This document shows, one piece after another, positions 41,255 to 49,731 of a stretch of DNA of 64,000 nt. Below the pieces are notes generated by a model. That model worked only from the letters and a program-made list of their open reading frames with translations. It was not told where the DNA came from and did not search any database. The position numbers were made by a program, and so were the translations under genes. The stretch is from the NCBI GenBank assembly GCA_036365455.1, contig JAWQUS010000007.1:21158001-21222000 (forward strand). Reading direction: 5' to 3'. This DNA is from Macrosoma leucophasiata (lineage: Eukaryota; Arthropoda; Insecta; Lepidoptera; Hedylidae). The stretch's first letter is position 1. Every line of letters begins with the position of its first letter.

Positions 41255-42257
41255 GGCATCGCTTTTTATGCATATTGCCAGTGTCAAGTAAACCGATATT
41301 TCCTATTCGTATGAAGCAACGTAAAAGTCAGAGTCAGTCAAACAATATATCAGTCCATCAGTCAGAGTCACAGTAATTCGAGTAAAGCGATGGCTACTTT
41401 ACCAGAACATTTACAATGAAGTTTTGGAGGCAACCCGAAAAAACGTGTTTTCGCAATGTTATTCTATTTCACTATACACGAGCACTGTAATAAGCCTATA
41501 TCAAACAAAATGCCACCAAATAACTCAATAATACACAAAGAAAATAAAATAAAATAAGAGCACCACACGCATCTTTCAAGGTTCCCGCCAAAACAAAAAA
41601 AAAACTTTTTTATGATCTACGCTTACTTCATAACGGACTAGGTACAAAATATATATCAAAAGCATAACAAAATTATACACACTTCGTTGTCGGAAGTTAC
41701 TTATGTACAATATATTTCGCGTCTTATTTGATTTCTTTAGTGAACACACTCGGAATTCGGAAGTTTTGCATTTATTTTGTACAAGCGGTCCGAACCGACT
41801 TCACACTTTTTAAAGAAAAAGTGAACCTGTTTCGTCTGTGGTACTTATATTTTTTTCTATCTGTTGTCAAATTGTTATTAACGTCATTATAACGTCAGCT
41901 TTGGAGTTTTGGCGGGAACCTTGAAAGAGGCGTATGGTGCTCTTATTTTATTTCATTTTCTTGGTGTATTTTTAAGTTATATTGAATAAAGTTGGTGGCA
42001 TTTTGTTTGATATAGGTTTATTACAGTGCCCGTGTATAGTGAAATAGAATAACAGTGCGAAAACACGACCTTTCAGGTTGCCTCCAAAACTTCATTGTAA
42101 ATGTTCTGGTAAAGTAGCCATCGCTTTACTCGAATAACTTGACTGTAACTCACTTGACTGACATATTATACTTGATATTATACTAACTTTGACGCTGCTT
42201 AAATAAATACGAAATATCGTTTTACTTGACACTGGCAATATGCGTAATAGCGATGCC
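41255..42257. mobile_element. FB-2, 1-kb foldback element
   Basis: The arms 41255-41594 and 41906-42257 are inverted copies of about 340-350 bp. Outer tips: GGCATCGCTTTTTATGCATA and its near-complement. Conserved blocks: AAAGCGATGGCTACTTTACC, CAGAACATTTACAATGAAGT, TCAAACAAAATGCCACCAA and TTCAAGGTTCCCGCCAAAAC. The loop is 311 bp and noncoding. A short frame beginning MATLPEHLQ in both arms may be a remnant of a gene captured or a former transposase start. A-runs lie at both outer flanks. Confidence 0.8.
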
Positions 42258-42586
42258 ATAATAAAAAAAAAAAAAAAAAAATCGTCAGCTGTCATCTGTC
42301 TACGAGTCTACGTTCGGATACATGCAACAGCATAAACTGTAAAACAATTATCAATTATTTAAATGTAAAGATCTATTTAACAATTCTCTCTTCATCTTTC
42401 CTCAACTAGAGAGCGATGGAGTCATCACGTCCCGACATCTTCGTATCTGCATAGGTAATAATGGGTAGGTTCAGGTTGGTACATTTTTCTCTAAGTATGT
42501 TGGTGTACCTAATTTTATTAATCAATTCGTTTCATTATTTTGATTCAAAGTCTTAATGGAGTAACGTTAGTGTAAATATAATTTTC
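42258..42586. other. Unassigned spacer
   Basis: Opens with an A-run of about 18 bp, then no recognised feature. Confidence 0.5.
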
Positions 42587-42885
42587 ACTGGTGGTAGAGC
42601 TCCAGTGACGGAGCTCGCGGGCGTAGGCACCACCGCATTACCTAATATACTTGCCGCTAAATGGTAGTGTTCATCACTATCGTGTTCCGGTCAGGTGGTA
42701 ATGTACGGCCCTGTAATTTCCGGCACAGAGGCATAACACCTAATGTCTCAAGAGTGGCAGCGCATCTGCATTTTGACCTCTGGTCATTGTGTGGTTGTCT
42801 ATAGGCTGCAGTCATCACTTAACATCAATGTGAACTGCATGCTTGTTTGCCACTTTTATTACATAAAAAAAAAAAAAAAAAAAAA
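42587..42885 (+). mobile_element. SINE-A, full length, long tail
   Basis: An uninterrupted A-run of about 20 bases at 42866-42885 suggests recent insertion. It carries the CACCTAATGTCTCAAGAGTG variant shared in part with 46965-47250 (CACCTAATGCCTCAGGAGTG). Confidence 0.88.
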
Positions 42886-42899
42886 TATATACCTTAAAT

Positions 42900-43209
42900 C
42901 AGTGATTCCCAAAGTGGTCTGTATCGACCCCTGGGAGTCTATGATAAAGAGAAAGGGGTCGGCGTCAGCGAAAAAAAAATTTGGGGGTCCACGATAATGG
43001 GTCTCAATACATACACTGATAGTACCAATTTACTCACATCATACCAGTGATTCCCAACGTGGTCCATGGGAGACTCGATAGGGGTCTACGTAGGCGTGAA
43101 TAAAAATTGGAAATATGGGCATGTGATATAAATGTAGCAAGGACGGGGGTCCACAGAAACCAGAAAAAATTGTAAAGGGTCTACAAGAAAAATAGTTTGG
43201 GAACCTCTG
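42900..43209. mobile_element. MITE-2, hAT-type, perfect 8-bp duplication
   Basis: Ends CAGTGATTCCCAAAGTGG and, complemented, CAGAGGTTCCCAAACTA. Flanked by exact CCTTAAAT at 42892-42899 and 43210-43217. CAGNG ends and an 8-bp duplication define hAT. A second CAGTGATTCCCAACGTGG start lies inside at 43045, so the element carries an internal duplicate of its left end, or one copy nested in another. Confidence 0.9.
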
Positions 43210-43410
43210 CCTTAAATGGATGCTTGCTCACTTCATTGATCAACTCGATGGCATGTTTTCGTTAGTTTTAAATGCTTTAATTATCTTGCAATGATATTTT
43301 GTTGCAATAATTATGGTGCATTGCCTACTGTATATACGCACAACTTATTGCTAAAAGGTGGTGCATACTCTTTGGGTAATGTACCAAATTTTGACTCAAT
43401 AAGTCTTTTG

Positions 43411-43700
43411 TTTTTTTTTAATATAATGGATGTGGCTAACAAGCCTACAGTTCACATTGATGTTAAGTGACTGCAGCCTATAGACACCCACACTAAGACC
43501 AATGTCAAAATGCAGATGCGTTACCACTCCTGAGGCCTAAGGTCTCTAAGGTCTGCCTCTGAGCCGGAAATTACAGGGCCGTACATTACCGCCTGACCGG
43601 AACACGATAGTGCTGAACACTATCATTTAGCGGCAAGTATATTAGGTAATGCGGTGGTGCCTACGCCCGCGAGCTCCGTCACTAGAGCTGTACCACCAGT
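43411..43700 (-). mobile_element. SINE-A, full length
   Basis: T-run, then GTGGCTAACAAGCCTACAGT and 5' end CTGTACCACCAGT at 43700. A local duplication gives AAGGTCTCTAAGGTCTGCC in place of AAGGTGTTATGCC. Confidence 0.82.
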
Positions 43701-43929
43701 TATAGACAGTTACCTACACACTTGTGATTGAGAGGGTTTTCCCTCTACTCGGGTAAACTTCTTATCCCTACTTACTATTCTTACTACTACCTATTACTTA
43801 CCTCTTATTTTGAAATCACTTACACCCGTGGCCCAGGCCTATGATGGTCTACGACCGTTAATCCAAAGAGGTGTTAAATATGCGCCTAATTAGAATGAAA
43901 AAAAAATCACATGATTTTTTTATTTGCAG

Positions 43930-44033
43930 GTGTACGGGTGTCAACCACTGTAGCTTCGTGCTGAGAGAGGACTACCCTCAAGCCACCAAGTGGGGCCCTG
44001 GAGCGGTCTACATCAAATACGCATGTTTTGATG
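43930..44033 (+). CDS. Candidate internal exon, SUEL-lectin-like cysteine pattern
   Basis: A pyrimidine-rich tract and ATTTGCAG (43922-43929) precede it and GTAATT follows at 44034, as expected for a spliced internal exon. The 104 bp give one split base, 34 codons and one base: CTGVNHCSFVLREDYPQATK then WGPGAVYIKYACFD, phase 2 in and phase 1 out. It is the only block with protein-like composition (Trp, three Cys, Pro-Gly) bounded by splice signals and free of repeats. C-x5-C followed by a G-x-V-x-I-K-Y-x-C end loosely resembles SUEL/rhamnose-binding lectin domains, which are secreted or on cell-surface receptors. The middle DPC cysteine is missing, so the family is tentative. Other exons would lie outside the window or across large introns. 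Confidence 0.5.
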
Positions 44034-44133
44034 GTAATTTACTCCTTTTCTTTACTTTTTAAAATGAAACAACAGCACCTTTCACACATCGGTACAGATT
44101 CGTACAGCGCAGCGGTTCTTCATTAACACATAA

Positions 44134-44761
44134 TCTATAAATTAAAAGTCAATTGCTGTGAATCATCAATTGGACGGATTTGGCTGATTTTGGTTGTGAA
44201 TGATTTTTGGAACTCCAGGGAAGGTTTAAAAGGTAAGAAAATATGCAGAAATTGAAGGGAAATAGTAAAAACCACAATTTCATTTTACCATACAAATAGT
44301 CCGTATCTATCAAACCTTTGACACATTATTCCATTGTGAGGCAATACGAAGTTTGGCGGGAGAGCCAGTTTGTAATAAATGAATTCAATAAATGGTGGAT
44401 CATTTTATAATTGGGAATTTGGCTGTCAAATTGAACCTTTTTTCAGATTGGGATTGTGCTGTCAAATTGAAACTTGTTTCAGTGTTGACAGTAAAGGCAT
44501 GTTGTCAATTGTCAAACGCATTTACACAAACGGTAAGTTTTGAACTGTTGAAGTCAAGTTATTCGTAGTTATATAGAAGTCAAATATTGAGTATTGAGTA
44601 TTGAGTATTGAGTTGAAGTTATGAAAGAAAATAATGTGCTAGTGTGGTAATAATGTGGTGTCCCTTTCTAATCCCAGAGAGAGGGAAAGGGCATCGCGGT
44701 ATAAAGGTAGCCTCGCGGCTAATGTTAAATGCATCCGTGCGAAGCCGGGACGGGCCGCTAG
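44134..44761 (+). mobile_element. Chimeric Helitron (Hel-2 start, Hel-1-type end)
   Basis: Starts TCTATAAATTAAAAGTCAAT after A (44133) like Hel-2 and keeps the Hel-2 body to GGCAATACGAAGTTTGGCGG (about 44357). It does not terminate there but runs on about 400 bp to GCGAAGCCGGGACGGGCCGC then TAG, followed by T, the Hel-1-type terminus. The extra part includes a doubled CTGTCAAATTGAA segment (44412, 44450) and a TATTGAG microsatellite. Confidence 0.6.
44583..44614 (+). repeat. TATTGAG microsatellite, four units
   Basis: Four tandem heptamers TATTGAG in the acquired part of the chimeric Helitron, followed by TTGAAG. Confidence 0.85.
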
Positions 44762-45965
44762 TTGCGAATATATATTTGGACAACGAATACCAAACCATGC
44801 AAACTACATGTCCTAGTTAAGAAGCCTACGATATGCAAACAGTTGGTGTCGGCAGTATAGGATATCCGTGGACATATCAGCCAGATAAGGCGATGGAACT
44901 TGGCACGTAGCCATAATCATGCGATGAACTGGGACCTATTTAGGTTAACATAATTTTTGTGCATAGTCAAACTTTTTTCTATACCTGCTTACTAGCGGCG
45001 TCCGAGACTTAACGGTAACGACTAAAACATAAAAAAATTGTACATCCTTCTACACGAGCAGTCTGTGGGTGAATTATTCTCAAAGACAGTACAGCGCACT
45101 GCGTGTCCAATCTTTGATTATATACACGTCTAGATGGAGCATCTTAATTCATACGCGTCCAAAAAAATATCAGTTAACTGTTGGCTCATAACTTCGTTCC
45201 GCTCGCTCAGTAGCGATACTGTCATTGTAACGTAAACACGTCCACGTCTATTAAAGTGTGCCGAAATTACAAAAGAAGAATGAAAAAATCTAAAAACATT
45301 TCTTATAATCGGTAGCTACACTTTCCATAGTCCTAAATGTATCCCAGAATTAAATCAACAATATATAATTTTACGTCGCATTTGTACGGTTCATTGAACG
45401 CCATGTTTACTGTGCTGCTAGTTTTTGATTTAAAATCTTCCCAGAGAGATATGAAGTTACAAAATAAAATCTATATAAAATATATGTTTAATATACCTAT
45501 ATTTATTTTAATAACATTATTTTAATAACCCCCGAAGGAAAAAGAGGAGCGTTCTAAGTTTGACGTGTGTATCTGTTTGTGGGTTTGTAAATTCTCAACT
45601 AGTGGATCAATTCCAGGTTTTGATTTTGGTCTTACAAATTTATTTATTTTTCTCCAGGATAAAAGTAATTTACACTAAGAACAAATAACTAACTACGAAT
45701 AACTTAAGCTAATACACGTACCAATACAAACAAAAAATTACAAAAAAATGTATAAAAATGAATAACTAAAGCTACTGTGAGACGACTCGACAAATATCGT
45801 AATATTACTATGTCATATTCCCTATTTTTAAGGGAAAATGTCATAAGCAAGTAACATTTTCACCAGTCGAGTAGTGTGTGTAATGCGAATAAAATATACA
45901 TACTAGTGTGTGTTACACGCACCAAGGATTTTCGAATTGGGACATTGTTTTTGCAGCGTTCGTAA
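44762..45965. other. Unassigned; holds one arm of a wide inverted repeat
   Basis: TTTGATTATATACACGTCTA at 45114 recurs inverted at about 46505-46524, with similarity extending through GAGC and CTTAA, giving arms of roughly 38 bp around 1.35 kb. A common repeat opening AACCCCCGAAGGAAAAAGAG lies near 45529. No gene recognised. Confidence 0.45.
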
Positions 45966-46485
45966 AGCCGCATTTATATTTATCTGACGTGTTGTGTTGT
46001 GATGCATCAGAACGTTATCAGTTTCATACATTTAATATGGAAGCGTTCACATTTATTCAATGCGGTGTGTTATGACGGCTTCTGATGTGTCGTGTCACAG
46101 GCGATCCCGGTCCGCGTCAGAAAGGGTGAGGTGCGGGTGGCGGTGCCGTGAGACGTCATACCGCATCAGACTAGTGTGCACGCGTCAGTGTTGTGTTATT
46201 ACGTCAGAAATGGACGAAGAGCAACTAATTGAATATCTTCTTCTTTTTCTTTGTTTAGTTAGAAGCGTTGCCAACGCCAATAATTGCAACTCTTCTTCAA
46301 AATCTGAATCTAAATCGGATGATTCTTGAAAAAACATTGCAAATGTGTGAACTCTCTGGGAGTCAAGACGGAACTGATACAAAAAACCGTCATAATGCAT
46401 CATAACACGTCATATCAATGTGAACAGTAGCCATCACGACAGAGAGCATCACAACACAACACGTCAGATAAATATAAATGCGGCT
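45966..46485. mobile_element. MITE-4, PIF/Harbinger-like
   Basis: AGCCGCATTTATATTTATCT and its complement form TIRs of about 40 bp (inner part GACGTGTTGTGTTGTGATGC), flanked by TAA at 45963-45965 and 46486-46488, the 3-bp target preference of PIF/Harbinger. A short frame beginning MDEEQLIEYLLLFLCLV, on the plus strand at about 46210, may be the N-terminal remnant of a transposase or partner protein, so this is probably a deletion derivative of a larger element. Confidence 0.7.
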
Positions 46486-46544
46486 TAAGGCGACGCTCAA
46501 TCTAGACGTGTATATAATCAAAGTGTCCAATATAACAATGCATT

Positions 46545-46890
46545 TAGGGTGCTGCTGGGACTGCCTCGCTTCTGTAGCGCTTCAGGGATGTTCGCCGAAG
46601 CGCAAGTGGATTGTTTCTATGCAACCATGCGCAAGCGCTGCACATCCCTAGTGCGTAGGGTGCGCGCCAGTCGCAGCATCATCCTAAGTGCATTTGCAGA
46701 ACGCTTTGACTGTCAGTACCTGAACCACTGTAACATGGTTCATGTACTGACTAATAATTAATATTTTATTGTATTTTTATTTAATAATGAATTGTTTTTT
46801 TTTTATATTAACTATTATTATTTGTTATTGTAATATATTATGATCCTTGATGGTCGAACAATAAATGAATTGAATTGAATAAAAGAAACG
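46545..46890 (+). pseudogene. LINE-4 reverse-transcriptase C-terminus and 3' UTR
   Basis: The frame 46549-46761 reads LLGLPRFCSASGMFAEAQ, then RKRCTSLVRRVRASR and ends HVLTNN. The LPR.CSASGMFAEA phrase is one I associate with the end of moth non-LTR reverse transcriptase polyproteins. An AT-rich 3' UTR follows to AATGAATTGAATTGAATAAA near 46885. 5'-truncated; only about 70 residues remain, with no catalytic region. Confidence 0.6.
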
Positions 46891-46964
46891 ACGGCGATAA
46901 ATAAACTCAACAAGAGAAGTTTTAGGGCTTTACATTGGCAAAAGATTAAACTTTATCTATTCTT

Positions 46965-47250
46965 TAGTAGTGGTAGAGCTACAGTGACGGAGCTCGCGGG
47001 CGTAGGCACCACCGCATTACCTAATATACTAGCCGCTAAATGGTAGTATTCAGCACTATCGTGTTCCGGTCAGGTGGTGTACGGCCTTGTAATTTCCGGC
47101 ACAGAGGCATAACACCTAATGCCTCAGGAGTGGCAGCGCATCTGCATTTTGACCTCTGGTCATTGTGTGGGTGTGTATAGGCTGCAGTCATCACTTAACA
47201 TCAATGTGAACTGCATGCTTGTTTGCCACGTTTATTATTAAAAAAAAAAA
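46965..47250 (+). mobile_element. SINE-A, full length
   Basis: Head TTAGTAGTGGTAGAGCTACA; lacks the GTAAT after GGTGGT. Tail with a 10-base A-run. It abuts LINE-4 on one side and LINE-3 on the other. Confidence 0.83.
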
Positions 47251-47264
47251 TTGCACATACCTAG

Positions 47265-47545
47265 GAAAGGAAAGAATGTCGAATGACTAAACAGATATAC
47301 AATGCGAATGTCCAAGAAGAAGACCAAGACTGACCTACCATAACCAAATAGGTCGAGTAGTATAATAAATCTATGGGTCGAGTATTGTTTGAGGGTGGGG
47401 TCAAAAGTCTTAAGAATCGGTGTGCATGTATGAAGAGAACGATGAAGGTAGAAGAAGCACGGGAGGTATTTCAGGACCGGGATATTTGGCGCTCCACACT
47501 CTCTGCCTACTATCCCGTAAGAGACTTGGCGTGAAGATGAGTACA
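47265..47545 (+). pseudogene. LINE-3 reverse-transcriptase C-terminus
   Basis: Encodes, with frameshifts, pieces matching the copy at 56400: MTKQIYNANV, GRPRLTYHNQIGRV, GVKSLKNRCACMKRTMKV and EEAREVFQDRDIWRSTLSAY, ending at GACTTGGCGTGA. A 25-bp insertion carrying TAATAAATCTATGGGTCGAG interrupts it near 47370. Only the post-RT tail of the protein survives. Confidence 0.65.
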
Positions 47546-48047
47546 AAAATATATTGTAGAAGTAGAAAACATAATTTTGTAGAAGTCGAAAGTACAGGCA
47601 GTATTTATACCTAAAAACGACAAAAATCGTTTTAGTTTTGCAATTAAGTATTTTTTCAATATTATCATGTGAGGCAGAACTATAACGCAATTTATACGAG
47701 TTTTTCAAGGTGTATTTTGCCGCCATATGAAAAAGCCTTTATTCGACGCGGTTAATTTGCATACATGGATAGCATATTTATGAGGGTTGTAACATTATTA
47801 ACGCATAAAAGGGAATTTCAGTGAAATTGCCTCTTTCAGGCTTATATTTTTGTCATGTAGAAGTCCTTGTAAGTTCGTTATCAGGATAGAACGTAGGTAT
47901 ATTAATGTTTCTGAGTGTACTTTTTAGGGCTCAGTATCTTAAAAGGAAAAAAACCGGAACCTTCATATGATCTCTGGTGCGCCTGTTTGTGTGCCTGTCT
48001 GTCTGTCATCACCAGTTTGCTCTGAAAGTATAAATCACAAGTACAAA
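47546..48047. other. Unassigned interval
   Basis: TGTGTGCCTGTCTGTCTGTC near 47990 is a microsatellite within sequence that resembles other moth interspersed repeats. A 162-codon minus frame covering this region and LINE-3 is antisense to the LINE and is not a gene. Confidence 0.45.
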
Positions 48048-48094
48048 GTATGTATGTATGTCCCCGTTAGGGACCTGGCGTGAAGATACATACA
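48048..48094 (+). mobile_element. LINE-3 3' tip
   Basis: TCCCCGTTAGGGACCTGGCG then TGAAGATACATAC equals the stop region and start of the 3' UTR of LINE-3. A second, isolated terminus only 500 bp from the larger fragment. Confidence 0.6.
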
Positions 48095-48097
48095 AAG

Positions 48098-48230
48098 TAC
48101 TGCAGTTTATAAACAAAACAGAGGTCAAAATGCTGATATAAATGCTGATATGATATCAAGATCCCCTGAGGCTCAAGCTGTTTTACCTCTAGGGTAAGAA
48201 CAGAGTACATTACCGTCTAAATACGACAGA
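48098..48230 (-). mobile_element. SINE-A, old remnant
   Basis: ACTGCAGTTTATAAACAAAA, AGAGGTCAAAATGCTGATAT (with a local duplication ATAAATGCTGATATGATAT) and CCCTGAGGCTCAAGCTG, then GAGTACATTACCGTCTAA. Diverged. Confidence 0.45.
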
Positions 48231-48597
48231 GCTGGCCATAGTGGCCATAGTGGATATCACCACTAAAATTTATTCTAATTTTGTAAATAGAGATGTTAAG
48301 CTGCTGTAACAACACTAATACTTATTTATAAAACTGTAATAGAGGCTGAATCTTTATTTTAATAGAAAAAGCCATGAACCACGGGTAATTAAAATTACCC
48401 GTGGACCCGGTAATGGGTCAACCCAACGGGACCACGGGTAAACCCGGTAAACGCCCAAAAAGAAACTTAATACTGGAATGATATTATGTAAAATGAATAA
48501 GCAACTTTTGCTTCCTAACGAACTCGATAGTCTCTTTCGTCGATGAATAAAATGCAGGTGTCGGTGTGCTTTTATTTCAGTATTTTTATACACCCTT
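48231..48597. other. Unassigned; 12-bp-arm palindrome
   Basis: At 48379-48404 CCACGGGTAATT is followed, after AA, by its exact complement. CCACGGGTAAACCCGGTAAA follows at 48431, so an ACCCGGTAA/ACGGGTAA motif recurs four times within 70 bp. Could be the tip of a foldback or a short satellite-like cluster. No gene. Confidence 0.5.
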
Positions 48598-48627
48598 TTG
48601 TTTTATGAAGCGGCAAACAAGCATACA
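48598..48627 (-). mobile_element. SINE-A, old copy, 3' tip
   Basis: TTTTATGAAGCGGCAAACAA then GCATACA, a diverged SINE-A 3' end. The copy is cut by a 474-bp insertion and continues at 49102-49200; AAGCATACA is present on both sides (48619-48627, 49102-49110). Confidence 0.6.
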
Positions 48628-49101
48628 GTTTTGTAGAAATTAAATTTGCAGATTTTCCGTGGTCACGGGCAGAACCACGGTAGCTGGAAAGCGATTGAAA
48701 CGTCGGGTATGAGAAGAAGTTTGGGAGTGTTGTATACGCGAGATTTTTTTTTTTTTTTATGTTTTAATAGTGGCAAACAAGCATACAGTTCACATTGATG
48801 TTAAGTGATGACTGCAGCCTATAGACACCCACACAATGACCAGAGGTAAAAATTCAGATGCGTTACCACTCCTGAGGCCTAAGGTGTTATGCCTCTGTGC
48901 CGGAAATTACAGGGCCGTACATTACCACCTGACCGGAACACGATCGTGCTGAACACTACCATTTAGCGGCAAGTATATTAGGTAATGCGGTGGTGCCTAC
49001 GCCCGCGAGCTCCGTCACTGGAGCTCTACCACCAGTAAAAAAAATCCGCAAATTTAATTTCTACGATGTATGAAGCTCGTGAAAACCTGCGAAAAAGTTA
49101 T
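48628..49101. mobile_element. Unclassified insertion containing young SINE-A
   Basis: Bounded by the 9-bp direct repeat AAGCATACA. Inside, GTAGAAATTAAATTTGCAGA TTTT (48633-48656) pairs with 49041-49064 with one mismatch in 24, and GCAGGTTTTCACGAGC near the right end resembles GCAGATTTTCCGTGGTCACG on the left. The middle is a young SINE-A. Without the SINE it would be about 180 bp, so it is a small palindromic element. Confidence 0.55.
48743..49036 (-). mobile_element. SINE-A, full length, young
   Basis: A 14-base T-run, near-consensus interior with one notable change (CGATCGTGCTG for CGATAGTGCTG), 5' end CACCAGT at 49036. The third layer of a nested insertion. Confidence 0.88.
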
Positions 49102-49200
49102 AAGCATACACTTTACATTGATATTGAGTAATACTGTAGCCTATAAACATTTACACGTAACGAGATTTTATGCAGATACGCGCCACTCCTAAAGCACCAC
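49102..49200 (-). mobile_element. SINE-A, old copy, continuation
   Basis: AAGCATACACTTTACATTGA, TATTGAGTAATACTGTAGCC, CAGATACGCGCCACTCCTAA. Completes the copy begun at 48598. Confidence 0.55.
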
Positions 49201-49465
49201 CAAAAATTATTGTATAGCAAAAAAGTTAGGAACAGTGGAAGAATTTTCCATATTATGCCTATGTGACGGTAGCAAAACGGCCAAGTCACATATTTTGACT
49301 GAGGTGAAGAATCTGTAGAATAAAGATATTAGAGGAGTTAATTTGCCAATTAGCACCGGCCGCTGATCGTTCGTTTTTGACCGTTCCCTCTCTCGCGTCA
49401 AACAACATCCATTCATTGTGCATTCGCCCGCCGAGCGCATACTTAGTGAGAATAAATCGTTAAAA
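49201..49465. other. Upstream region of THAP-like start
   Basis: Relatively CG-rich from 49350 to 49440 (ACCGGCCGCTGATCGTTCG; TTCGCCCGCCGAGCGCATAC). It could be the promoter or 5' UTR of the THAP-like frame that follows, either host or transposon. No clear TATA box. Confidence 0.3.
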
Positions 49466-49552
49466 ATGCCAAATTGTTCAGTGTTTTGGTGTAAAAACCG
49501 AACAGTAAAGCAAACTAAACCACTCAGAAGAATTACTTGGTGTAGAATTTAG
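49466..49552 (+). pseudogene. THAP-domain N-terminus, truncated
   Basis: From ATG 49466 (context TAAAAATGCC) the frame reads MPNCSVFWCKNRTVKQTK then PLRRITWCRI and stops. C-x4-C followed by KNR is the start of the THAP zinc-binding DNA-binding fold (known form C-S-A-x-x-C-x-N-R). The later C-x2-H half is absent. A 5'-truncated SINE-A begins within a few bases of the stop, so the insertion or an associated deletion likely removed the rest. It could be exon 1 of a host THAP gene or a remnant of a THAP-bearing transposon such as a P-like element. Confidence 0.5.
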
Positions 49553-49554
49553 GC

Positions 49555-49731
49555 CATGTAATGTATGGCCCCGTAATAACTAACACAGAGACGCACCGAA
49601 TTAGGTCTCAGGGGTAGCAACGCATCCACATTCTGACCTCTGTCTTTCGTGTAGATGTCTATCGGTTGCAGTCATCACTTAACATCAATGTGAACTGCAA
49701 GGTTGTTTGCCACCTTCTTAACATAAAAAAA
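49555..49731 (+). mobile_element. SINE-A, 5'-truncated
   Basis: From GGCCATGTAATGTATGGCCC to CCACCTTCTTAACATAAAAA. Older subfamily features: AATAACTAACACAGAGACGC. It directly follows the THAP-like fragment. Confidence 0.72.

Noticed and set aside
45966..46485. The 89-codon frame at 46060-46329 as a host gene
   Set aside because: It lies wholly between the TIRs of MITE-4 with no domain beyond a short MDEEQLIEYL start, so it is at most a transposase remnant.
47238..47726. 162-codon frame on the minus strand
   Set aside because: It runs antisense through the LINE-3 C-terminal remnant; the sense strand carries the recognisable protein pieces.
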